A program made the translations under genes and the position numbers. 64,000 nucleotides of DNA from Medicago truncatula (lineage: Eukaryota > Streptophyta > Magnoliopsida > Fabales > Fabaceae), in the NCBI RefSeq assembly GCF_003473485.1, contig NC_053048.1, positions 42,218,755 to 42,282,754 on the forward strand, written 5' to 3'. Below, piece after piece: positions 34,801 to 45,813 of this stretch. Position 1 is the stretch's first letter; every line of letters begins with the position of its first letter. The notes beneath the pieces were generated by a model, which saw only the letters and a program-made list of their open reading frames with translations, was not told the origin of the DNA and did no database searches.

Positions 34801-35597
34801 CAGTACGGGCAGATTGCAGTTTTTCTCAAAAATTCACCCAATCCCATAGTTCTAACCCCAAAACTGATTCTAAACATCAATACATGAAACATCTAAGGTC
34901 TGTTCATCATTTCTACATCAATTCATCCTAATTCCATCGTTTAATCATCAATTCTCATCATAAGGCTAATTTCCAATTCTCCAAATTTATTCATAACCTT
35001 TATTAAAATAGAATCATAATTACATAAACTAAAATCATTGCAAGTTAGCCTCACCCTTACCTTAGATAATCGAAATCGCAGCCCTTCTAGGTCCTCTTCC
35101 CTTTTCTTGACTTTTCTCCCTTTTCTCTGTTGTACGTGAAAACTGCTTCTGACTTCTATTTTCTAATTCTTTAATAAATATAACCTCCCAATATTCCTTA
35201 ACTCCTCTTAATTCTATTAATTCTAATTTAACCCCAAACTCCAAAATAGTTCTAATTCTCACTTATTCTATTAAATAATAAAAATAGCCATTTAATAAAA
35301 TACACCACACCACAAAATCAACATGAATCATTTAAAAATCATATAAAAGACTTTAAATCAACTAAAAATAATTATATAAAATTGAAACGTTACACCGTTC
35401 ATAATTTACTGCGTTAGCTCAATAAAAAGAACGGAAAGATTGACACGCGAGTGCCCGTTTTTTCGCTAGTGTGAAATAAAGTAAGTTGATTTCTTTCATT
35501 GTACAACTAAAATTTGATAACTTGTGAGAGACCGTGTAAAAATACATCTAAAACAAGTGTTAATTTGATTACAAGTGAGTGAAACAAATATAATAAA

Positions 35598-36097
35598 GAG
35601 TTAAATTTTTTATTTTTTTTTTTCTAAAAATATACCAACTTTTCGTTTTAGTCCTTCTAAAAATTTTCTTTAACTTTTAGTCCCTACAAAATTTTCAATC
35701 ACTACTTTTGGTCCATATTTTTAATTTAATTTTTATATTTTTTAATGAAATTGTGCAGAAATGTGTAAAATATTCTAAAAAAATCCCAAAAAAAGTAGAA
35801 TTTTTGTAACAAAACACAAATTAAATATGAATTTTTAACCTTAAAAAATATAAAAACTCATATTAAATTCATGTTTTGTTAAAAAGTTCTAATTTTTTTG
35901 GGAGAGATTCTTATAATATTATGAATTTTTCTGAAATTTTTTATTCAAAAATATGAATTTTACATATGAGTTTACTTTAAAAGATGGACTAAAAGTGCAG
36001 ATGAAAATTTTTGAAGCACTAAATGTCGAAGAAATTTTTTGGAGAGACTAAAACAAAAAATTGACATATTTATAGGGAGCAAAAACATATTTAATCC
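35598..36097. mobile_element. TIR MITE, about 500 bp
   Basis: The left arm (ttttagtccttctaaaaatt) and right arm (complement of tttttgaagcactaaatgtc) are imperfect inverted repeats, with gttaaat and atttaat at the tips. The interior is also inverted around about 35850. Confidence 0.6.
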
Positions 36098-36315
36098 TAT
36101 AATAAAAGTACAACCAAATAAAAATACCGTGTCTTTTCCTTAAAAAAAAAAAATATACCGTGTCTTCACCAAAAAAAAATATATATATATACCGTGTGTG
36201 ATAACTTTTAAGTTGTCAAAATAATTTTTTTACGTAAAAAAACGAAAAATAGCATATTCAATCACATGAAGACAAAAAAAAGTGCATGTATATGATAGAA
36301 TATGGAAAATGTTGT

Positions 36316-36446
36316 CCATTGAGAATAACTCAGTTGGTAGGACATTGCATTATTATATTTAGGGGCTGTGGTTCGAACTCCGGACACCCCATTTATTCAC
36401 CTTATAAGGTGAATTCTAGCCACTGGGCTATCTGACCAAAAAAATA
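36316..36446 (+). mobile_element. tRNA-derived SINE, best-preserved copy
   Basis: The A box (aactcagttggtagg) and B box (gtggttcgaactcc) are tRNA-like. The body ends tctagccactgggctatctg, followed by an A-rich tail. It lies about 0.5 kb before CER1-like copy 2. It lacks an acceptor stem and so is not a tRNA gene. Confidence 0.8.
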
Positions 36447-36694
36447 AAAAAAGAATATGGAAAATTTTACATAGACGATTATACACCCTTGTACATTCTA
36501 TACACTAAGAAGAAAGAAGAGCAAATGAAAATGAAAGAGAAAGTGTACTTGGATGATATTTTGCAAGTGGGCGCGGTTCGAAGATATTATGTATACAATG
36601 TTTTCTGAGAGGATCATATATATACAAACGTTGTTTCCTGCATATCAATATTCAATAGCATTGAATGATATATATAACAGAGTAGCAGAAATCT

Positions 36695-36731
36695 GGTTTC
36701 CACCTCTGGACCAGATTGCATTTAGTTGATG
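36695..36731 (+). promoter_or_regulatory. conserved upstream block of CER1-like copy 2
   Basis: The shared block (gaccagattgcatttagttg) lies only about 190 bases before the ATG here, against about 1.1 kb for copy 1 and about 0.75 kb for copy 3, because the spacer present in those copies is missing. Confidence 0.45.
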
Positions 36732-36875
36732 AAATTAACCGTACATCTTACTATTCACGAGACTCAACCACCATTTCGATCGCTCTAAAAACAACCACAG
36801 TTAAACATGTTTTTACCCTCGTAAAGTTGGTAATTTTTTTATGTTTGTTTGATTTGTCAATTCATGTATGCCGTA

Positions 36876-36881
36876 TATAAA
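36876..36881 (+). promoter_or_regulatory. TATA box of CER1-like copy 2
   Basis: TATAAA lies 47 bases before the ATG, in the context gtatataaagagttcc, matching its position in the other two copies. Confidence 0.7.
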
Positions 36882-36922
36882 GAGTTCCATATACTATATT
36901 ATCTTCATCCCAAATTCATAAT

Positions 36923-39900
36923 ATGGCTTCCAAACCAGGAATCCTTACAAACTGGCCTTGGAAACCTCTTGGGAGTTTCAAGGTTCTTTTAATTTACTCT
37001 CATTCACAACTATATATCTCTCCACTCTCTAAAAAAAAAGTTTATAGGTCATAGTTTTACGGTTTATTTTTGAAGCATTTCAAGTTTTGATTTCTGACTG
37101 ACATTATTATTTATCTTTGTGTTGCATGTATCATGTTATGGACACTAATTAAGTTCGTGATTCTAATCCCATGGATTGGCCACAGCATATACTCTTTCAT
37201 ATGGGTTGAAAGGGACCCAATACAATATCTCATATGTCCTTTTATATTGGTCAGAATGCTACACAATCAGATTTGGATTTCTATCTCACGATATGAAACT
37301 GCTAGAGGCAAAAGCAAAATTGTTGACAAAAGCCTTGAATTTGAACAAGTCGATAGAGAAACCAATTGGTTAATTCCAAATTCTAAATTGCCTTTAAATA
37401 TTTGTCTTTCTTAATTAAATAGAGGCTATATAAATATGATCCATTGATGATTTATTAAAAAAAAATTATATATCTCCATTGATAATATAATGATGATTTT
37501 ATCTTAAAATAGATCAAAATTAATTATAATTTTTTTTATCTAACTATTAGGGTTTTGATTGTGTGTGGACATTTGCAGGGATGACCAAATTTTGTTCACT
37601 GCACTGTTATACTACATAGGATACATGATATTTCCTATGGCTTCTAACTTACCATGGTGGAGAATAGATGGTGTGATTCTTACAGCAATATTGCATGCTG
37701 GACCAGTCGAGTTTTTATACTATTGGCTTCATAGAGCACTTCATCATCATTATCTATACTCTCGTTATCATTCTCACCATCATTCTTCAATTGTCACTGA
37801 GCCTGTCACTTGTATGAACTCTTTTTCTCTTCATTTTTGCATGCTTCTGTTTACTTTCTAGACGCAAAAACAAAAAATATTTTAAAAAGTTTATGTTTAT
37901 TTTAAATTGTTAACAAGGAAATGAAAGATTCATGTACTCAATATTTGTAATATAGAAAGGTGAAAAGCAAAATAGGAATAATGCATTTTCAAGAATTTAA
38001 TGAAACAGTACTTTGATCCTTCCAAAAATATTTAAAATGCTAGATCTGTTTTCCAAACATTAAGATAATATAAAATATTATATTGTTATTATTGGTTGAG
38101 ATGAAAGAAAAAAAATCATAGGAAGCAAGGACTTTAATTCATTTTTGTCCATTACATAACAAAATTTCATTTGGAAGTAACGTTCTTTTTTTTTTTTTTG
38201 GACAGCTGTGGCACACCCATTTGCCGAGCATTTGTCATATTTTACACTTTTTGCTATACCAATGTTAACAACATTGTTCATCAAAAAATCATCTGTGGCT
38301 GCACTATATGGCTATGTCTTTTTCATTGATTTCATGAACAATATGGGTCATTGCAACTTTGAGTTCTTTCCTAAGAAGCTCTTCTCATACTTTCCCCAAT
38401 TGAAGTATCTCTCTTACACACCATCGTAAGTTTACAATGTTTAATATTGTAATGAAATTCATAACTTCTACAATCAAAGTCCATATACTAATTTATTTTC
38501 TTCTTGGTTTCCATAGGTTTCACTCATTACATCACACTAAATTCAGGAGAAATTACTCACTTTTTATGCCAATGTATGACTACATTTATGGTACGGTAGA
38601 TAAATCCACAGATGTTATATATGAAACCTCATTGATGAGACCAAAGGAGTCACCAGATGTGGTCCACTTAACACATTTAACAACATTTAATTCCATCTAT
38701 CAATTACGTTTAGGCTTTGCTTCATTAGCATCCAACCCTCAAACATCTAAATGGTACCTACATTTAATGTGGCCCTTTACAATGTTCTCTATGCTTATGA
38801 CTTGGATTTGTGGACGTGCCTTTGTTTTAGAAAGCAACTCCTTCAAGAATCTCAAGTTGCAATGTTGGCTTATACCAAGATTTAAAAGACAAGTATGGTT
38901 TCTTTTTTCTTTCTATTTGTGACTTTAGATTTTGCATTGTAATTTTTTGTTTAATCAATGTAATACCCTTCTGATTTCATTTGTACGTAGTATTTCTCCA
39001 AATGGCAGAGCAAAACATTTAACAACTTGATTGAAGAGGCAATTGTGGAGGCTGAGTTAAATGGAGCAAAGGTGATAAGTCTAGGACTTTTTAATAAGGT
39101 CATTACTCACACCCCTACCATTAATTTATTTATTAGTATCACTTATTTTTCTGAAGAAAAAAAATGAAAATATTTATTTTATTTTATTATTATTATTTGT
39201 GATACCAAAAACTATTTTACGATAAGATTTGAAATTATTTTCTGAGACCACAAAGTCTTTAGTCTTACCACACTCACTAAATATGGACAGTATTAATCAT
39301 TTTCTTCTATTGGCTTGTTTGGATGGATATGCGGCGGAACAAGTATTCTCCTGTCCCACACCAAAATTGACGTGGTATTGTTCGTAAATGTGGGACATTG
39401 ATTTGGTTTCTCTAATAATCAATTGATTCATTCAATGGTAAAGAATTTGAGCCGCTTAAACAATTCGAATAAGAGGTTTAAACCTTTTTTTTTTTTTTTT
39501 TAATTTTTAAGGAAAAGGTTTAATACCTAACTCTTGGTATGAAAAAAAATCGGTTTAAAAGAAAAAATAATTGATTGTTTGTCACACATGTTCGCCAAAG
39601 ACCACCGAAAATCTATAGCAAAAATGTTAGATTATTTAAAATTGAAAAAGTTGAAGATTATTTAAAATAAAATTTCATGATTAAGGGATCTCAAACTAGA
39701 TATTTCAGTATTAAATATAAGAGTTCATTTATATAGTTTTCAATAGGTGAGTGTATATTAATGTTTACTAAAAATCAAAAATAACTTTTATATATAGCTC
39801 TAGCAAATTCGAAGTAGAATAATGATTTTTTATTTGAATAACCTTTGATGGATGCAGAATCATCAGCTTAATGAACGCCATGAACATTATATTGGAAGGT

Positions 39901-41077
39901 TACCACAATTGAAGATAAAAGTTGTAGATGGAAGTAGCCTAGCTGCTGCAACTGTGTTGAACAACATTCCCAAAGGGACAAATCAAGTGCTTCTTCGAGG
40001 CAAGTTCAATAAGGTTGCGTTTGTCATCGCTAATGCTTTATGCAAGAAAAATGTACAGGTAAGTGCAAGTGCTATATGTGTGTACATTGTTTATGTCTTT
40101 GAATATATTTATTCAAAAAAAAACATACTGTCTTCGAATATAAGCTTAAGCTTAAATATGCAAACCGGATTTATTCTATGATTATAACATCCCTTCAAAA
40201 TTAGTGTTATATTTCAATTTGATTCTCTTCAAAATTGAAATGTAGACTCAAAAATATTACTACTACCAAGTAGTATGACTTGTTAAAGTTTAAGTTATTC
40301 GAATGATTTATGGATGAATTGCAAGCAGGTAGTTGTGTTATATAAGGATGAGCTTAAAGAGCTTGAACAAAGGATCAACACGTCAAAAGGAAACTTGGCT
40401 CTTTCACCATTCAATACACCAAAGGTTGGTCCAACATTTTTTATTTTATTTTAAAAGTCGTCACAATCTTAACTAGTAATTATGCATGCACCACATAATT
40501 CGAAATTTATTTCATAACTAATTCATAAAACTTTTAAAATAATTATATATTGTACCATAAACAAAAAGAAAACCTTTTAATGATAAAACAAGGATACTTC
40601 ATTTTGTAATACTAATTATGAGCCTAGCAGATATGGCTAGTTGGAGATGAATGGGATGAATATGAGCAAATGGAAGCACCGAAAGGATCATTATTCATAC
40701 CATTTTCTCATTTCCCTCCAAAGAAAATGCGAAAAGATTGCTTCTACCACTATACACCAGCAATGATTACTCCTACTACATTCATGAATTCACACTCTTG
40801 TGAGGTGTGTAAATAGCATATTTTTATATCCTTCAGTATACTATTATAATAACATACATTAAAATTTTAAAATGTTACTACATTAATTAATGTATTTATG
40901 TAACAGAATTGGCTTCCAAGAAGAGTTATGAGTGCATGGCGTATTGCTGGAATAATTCATGCCTTAGAAGGATGGAATGTTCATGAATGTGGTGACACTA
41001 TACTTAGCACTGAGAAAGTTTGGGAAGCAAGTATTCGTCATGGTTTCCAACCTCTGAAGAATATCCTCACAAATTAA
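36923..41077 (+). CDS. CER1-like: CER1-like aldehyde decarbonylase, tandem copy 2
   Basis: Ten coding exons: 36923-36982, 37154-37368, 37579-37811, 38206-38425, 38517-38892, 38991-39098, 39858-40058, 40329-40424, 40631-40804 and 40907-41077. They predict 617 residues with intron phases identical to copy 1. The histidine motifs HRALHH, HSHHH and HSLHH and the WAX2-type C-terminus are all kept. Relative to copy 1, exon 8 is two codons longer, and exon 7 begins NHQLNERHEHYIG where copies 1 and 3 have [12 protein letters not shown]. Its introns are the most compact of the three. Its spacer is shortened, so its expression may differ. Same predicted role as copy 1: VLC alkane formation for cuticular wax in the ER. 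Confidence 0.95.
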
Positions 41078-43750
41078 CCAAGTGTGACAAATGGGTTTAC
41101 ATTATTGATATACATTCTTCTTGTTTGAGTTATCAAAGTTTGTTTTTCATTATCAAAACATGAAGGTTGACCGGAGTTTTTGAACTCTAAGATTTCCATG
41201 TATGTTCTAAAAAACCATGTATGCTATTTAAATTTAAGATGTTTTGAAATTACTACTAAAAGTGAATGGTTACTTTCATTTTATATCTCGATTTATCGAT
41301 ATTACTTGATCGATTAATTTTTGTCAATAACTTTTCGACATTTCTATATAAGGCAACTAGCAATTTTAGTTTGTGTTCAAAATAAAAAATGTCCCTGAAA
41401 TTTTATATTCTTTCATTTTTAGTCTCTTTGAAATTTTGTAGTGTCAATTTGTTGTTTGTGAATTTTGTTGTGCACAAGTTCGTCGAGTGGAGATTTTTGA
41501 TTGCCATGAGAGTTAGCTTAGTGATTCCAACAATTTCATTTTGATTCATGTCTTTGTTAGGCTGGCCATGCGAGCCAAAGGAATTTTCGAACCAAATCCA
41601 TAGATTTCACCTCGACATAGGACACATGTAGGTCGCCAAGCAAGGAGCAATGTGGAGAAAATACATTGTGGAAGTAGGTCACATCATCGTGTGAGCATTT
41701 AGTTTGCCCCGGTATTTAAGTGTTCTTAACATATTTTAACCTATTTTAAAACTTCTTCACAGAGAAACCCTCTCACTCAAACTTCCAAATTCCTCATAAT
41801 TCTTTCAAATTTTGATCAACATTATTGCTCCTAAATAGAAGGGAGCAACTCTAACAGGTGTGAATAAAATAACTTCCAATTTTCCATGATTTTATTTTTA
41901 ACAAAATGGGTGGGAATAAAATATTCCCATGAAGGTGGGGATAAAACTTAAGTAACCACACATAGTAACTACCCATATTCCCCATGTTTACAAATAATCC
42001 TAAGAATGTAGTAAATATTAACCATACACTTTTTTTTGAAAAGTACCCGGAATTAAGATTCTACTTCTTAATTTCTAGGAAAATTATTCCTGTGTATAAA
42101 TTTTTCATCCAAGAAGCAAACTTGATGAACTAAATTGAGCATATTTGAACTCAAATGAATGTGTGCTCTTCTTTTGTAGGTATGGAGCAAGATTTGGATG
42201 ACGAACGATTGTTTATGTCAATGGTTGAGACATCATTGTTGAAATAATTAGACATCAAATTACTAGCATATATGTGTTCTCTTTTTTATTTTAAGGAAGG
42301 ATGGACCATAGTCTCTATGTGAGTAAAAAATAAAAAAGATTTTTTATCAAAAATAAAATGAGTTAAATATATTTTTAATCCCTATAAATATACTCAATTA
42401 GTATGTATATCATATATAATATGCAAGGGTTGGAGTTCTAGTCATTAGCTACTTGAATGCAAGTATTATAAAGAACTTGAACATGCCATCAACTGTACCA
42501 AAAATATGAGCAATACCAACTGCTGAAATCAGTCTACTGTTGCAATCTCACTGAATATAATATACAGACACCAATACCAAAAGATTACAGTGCCAAAAGA
42601 AGTATGAGATTCTGATCAATCAGCTTCAACTTTTTCACTATGGATGACGGATCAATCAGTCTTGCAATGCTTGTATCATTAAGTGGTGCATACATAATTA
42701 CATAGACTAATCAATATCAAGGAAATTTTTTAAAGGATAATCCCCTTTATGAAGACATGGAATTTACCATAAAAAATATTGTGAAACAAAATTAATGTCT
42801 TTTTTAACTCTACCTAGATCCCTACAAAACTAAAAAAGTAGTGTATGTAAAAATCATGATAGTTGAGGGGCTTGAATGTGGCTATGTGGCAACTTCTCTA
42901 CCTGTTTCAGTAGGCCAATTTGCCAAGATATATCTGAGATCAGATCAAATCAGATACATCAGTTATTCAATACATCTAAAAAGTGATTTGTTTCTTATAA
43001 AAAGGACTAAAGGGAGCAATGATTAAGTATAGAGTTAGTTTTCTTCTATCTTCCCCTTAATGCTTTTATGCACCAAGAACATCAACTTTAATTCGGTTCT
43101 CATATACTACCATCCATTCCAAAGTTAATTTGCAATAAACCATCTAGTAAATTGTTAATTGAGGGAACCCTTACACACAATTACCAATTAAATCATGCAG
43201 TTCGATTAATGACTAATGACATGTTTGGATCTACGGTTGGAGTTAATATTCACACGTTTGGATGAAGTTGAAAATCGTAGCTTCTCCATTTCAATGCTAA
43301 AAAGTTTCATTCATACATAGCTTTTGGGTAGTCATAGTTTTGAAACTCACAACTAAACACATGCTAAGTTGTTCGACTAACAACTTTACCAAATCTATCA
43401 TCAACTTGATTTTTAAAACAATAATTGTTGTCAATGTCTCTTTTAACCCTACCTAGATCCTTAAAATGTGAAGTGTACTTCATCATGATAATCGAGAGTT
43501 ATTAGATTAGTGGCGGGGTGTAACATAGACACACAAACATATGCAACAATGTTAAACTCCAGTCTTAATGGAACAAATTATGCGGAAATTAGTTCACCTG
43601 TCTGACATGGCCAATAACTGAACTAAATCACTTTTCTAAAACTAGTTAAACGCATTTTTCTTCTTCTTCACATTGCACTAACATTTTTTGTGATCTACAA
43701 TGCACAAAACCTTCTATAAATTTGTGTGTTTGGTTCATTTGCAAACCACA
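41078..43750. other. intergenic DNA between CER1-like copies 2 and 3, left part
   Basis: No gene is supported. Two loosely similar segments (ctacctagatcc followed by catgata-type sequence) at about 42788-42870 and 43437-43500 are direct repeats about 650 bases apart. The open frame 42841-43026 has no recognisable domain. Confidence 0.45.
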
Positions 43751-43754
43751 TCAC

Positions 43755-44092
43755 AAAATCATGAACAATTATCCAGTAGATATGAACACTAAACTAGATG
43801 CAGTGTACTACAATATGGGGAAATTCAATCTGTATATGGTTCGTGTTGGCGATATTGTCTGCATGAAGTTGGACCAAATTAATGGTCGTCTCAACCATGA
43901 AGACACAAGAAGAGTGTGCAATTGAGTATCATCGTTCGTAGATCGACTCAAATAGATGTGTTCAGTTCACTAATGAAGCTTCGTAATGAGGATGACATGA
44001 TGATCATGTTCTCTATATTTGATAGTACAGTTCGAAAGTACGAATCGAATAAGACGCTTTCTTGGCGAGATATTTTCATGATATCCGGGTAA
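43755..44092 (+). pseudogene. possible N-terminal fragment of a MULE transposase
   Basis: Frame pieces read DAVYYNMGKFNL, VGDIVCMKLDQINGRLNH and EDTRRV, then in a shifted frame VEYHRSS, SSLKLRNEDDMMIMFSIF. This ED(T)RRV / LK(L/N)xxDxxxMF pattern resembles the N-terminal region of plant MuDR-type transposases. A frameshift near 43920 breaks it, and no catalytic domain follows. The family call is from recollection and is moderate at best. Confidence 0.4.
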
Positions 44093-44763
44093 GTTTGATT
44101 CGACCCAAAATCTATGAAGAAATGAGGGCTTGCTTTGTCCTATAAAGAATTTATTTTGAATGGATTGAGAAATTTGAAATTTTAGATTAAGGGAGAATAT
44201 TTTGTGTCAAACTTTCTCCTCATCTAACTTTCTATATAGATTAATGGATCAAATAATCTATTGCAGAGAACTAAGCAACACAAGAGAAATAATCCTTAAG
44301 TACATGATAGAAGTGAAATTGAAAGATAAAGGGGAAAGGGGAATAAGAACTATCAGAGGAGGAGAAGGAGAATCAGAATTTCATTAACATATTCAATGCC
44401 TTCTTTCAATGTCTTCTTTCCCTTATATATGCCTTGTTCTCTCCTTGATGTACACCTTTCATCCAATACTTGCCCACGTGTCTTTACTGCAATGACAGTT
44501 TGCTAGCATTTGATGACATGGCATTCTCTATTTACATAGTTGCAAAGAAAGAAAAAAGTGAGAAGTTGTTATAAATATAAAGAGATAGTTTGAGTTTTTT
44601 TTCCTTCACATTTTGAGTTTTTTCCACCATAACAAATCTTTTATATTAGGTGCATTAAAGGCTTGAATAGTTGTGTGTCTGTGTCTTTTAGAGTTTCCAA
44701 TTTTACCGTACAAAAATTGCATGAGAAAGTTTGCAATTTTACCTTTATAAAAATTAATTGCTA

Positions 44764-44905
44764 TTTTTTTTTTTTTTTTTTGTAGATAGACGAAATGGCA
44801 AAGCCATTATAAACTCTCACACACAAATGGAGGTACCAGGGTTTGAACTCCGATCATGGCATCCGGCCTAACAATTTTGACACTTTGCCAATTTAAATAG
44901 TGAAA
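44764..44905 (-). mobile_element. tRNA-derived SINE (minus orientation)
   Basis: On the minus strand the element has an A-box-like head (ttggcaaagtgtcaaaattg) and a B box (ggagttcaaaccctgg), and ends in tttcgtctatctac plus an A run (the T run at 44764-44782). The same 3' end is present on the plus strand at 32190-32260. Confidence 0.7.
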
Positions 44906-45027
44906 TATTTTTATTGTTAGCTGTCTTTTTCTCCTTCTTGTGTAGGTGTATTTCCTCTTGTGTGAAAATTTATTCTATTGGCTTCTCAACAATAATAACT
45001 TAAATACTCAATAACACCAAACTTTTC

Positions 45028-45058
45028 GACCTTGAACCAGACTGAATTTAGTTGATGA
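45028..45058 (+). promoter_or_regulatory. conserved upstream block of CER1-like copy 3
   Basis: The block (gaaccagactgaatttagtt) is about 0.75 kb before the ATG. Downstream, 45530-45760 resembles 21530-21800 before copy 1 (shared gatactgaac/gatgctgaac and tgtccatatttatgaat phrases), so copies 1 and 3 share this spacer. Confidence 0.45.
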
Positions 45059-45762
45059 AATTGGTTTGGAGTTGCACGTCTTATTCAGTCAACCACTATT
45101 ACAACGGCAATGAAGTAAGTAACATTTTTTATCCTTGTAAAATTGGTAAAGTTTGATCTTTTTAAACTATTCAAACATAACAAGAGTCTCAAGAATAAAA
45201 ATTAAATACAAAATAGTATATGGCAAAAAGAACAAAAACATTCCCACAAACAAAAACAACGTAAACTCAAAGCATTGAACAATAACACACAAATAATTTA
45301 AATCAGAAATTGAACCACTCCCTAAGATTTGAGACAACACAAAGATCTTGCTTTCATGCCTTAAACTAATATTATTGGCTTTACAATCATATGTTTTTTT
45401 TTTTTAGCAATACAATCATATGTTATTGGAATATGACATTATTTTTCATAGGCAATTCAACTACCTCCTCCACTCCACCTGAACAAATAGACCTAAAGTT
45501 ATATAAAAAAAATATCTTTTACTGACTAAAAGTAAAAATGAAATTAATTTATCTATTAAATAAAAATAAAAAGATGCTGAACTGAACCCAGTAACTATTG
45601 AATGAGCTAGGTAAACACTATTTCCCCACAACCAACGACAGCAATAAAAAATCTATTGGTAGGTCATATTCATGCACATGCAATATAACATGCAAGTGTA
45701 GTAGCTAGCCGTCCATATTTATGAATAAAATTCATTTGCAAATTCTAGCATATATATATATA

Positions 45763-45768
45763 TATAAA
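45763..45768 (+). promoter_or_regulatory. TATA box of CER1-like copy 3
   Basis: TATAAA lies 51 bases before the ATG, at the end of a TA run, followed by gagctttcccatatgct as in copy 1. Confidence 0.7.
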
Positions 45769-45813
45769 GAGCTTTCCCATATGCTAAGATATCATCATTC
45801 GCAAATTCATAAT

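Larger units (their letters stand above)
33062..35394. mobile_element. 2333-bp solo LTR nested in the Helitron
   Basis: The segment starts TGTAACACCCCG and ends CGTTACA, flanked by the exact 5-bp duplication ccgtt (33057-33061, 35395-35399). No gag or pol sequence is present. Its length and the tgtaacacccc start fit a Ty3/Gypsy LTR (inference). It contains a CAA/ACG trinucleotide-rich tract and a cluster of gcgag palindromes. Confidence 0.85.
32636..35469 (+). mobile_element. small Helitron, split by a solo LTR
   Basis: The 5' end is A|TCTATACTATATATAAAG, a textbook plant Helitron start, and the 3' end is CTAG|T at 35466-35470. Without the LTR the element would be about 0.5 kb. The 3' hairpin is weak (aacgg/ccgtt pairing across a 20-base loop). 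Internal motifs match the copy at 6213-6519. Confidence 0.7.

Noticed and set aside
36316..36446. tRNA gene
   Set aside because: A and B boxes are present but no acceptor or anticodon stem pairs, and the body continues into a SINE tail with an A-rich end.
42841..43026. Small plus-strand open frame
   Set aside because: No domain, no splice context, and AT-rich composition like its surroundings.
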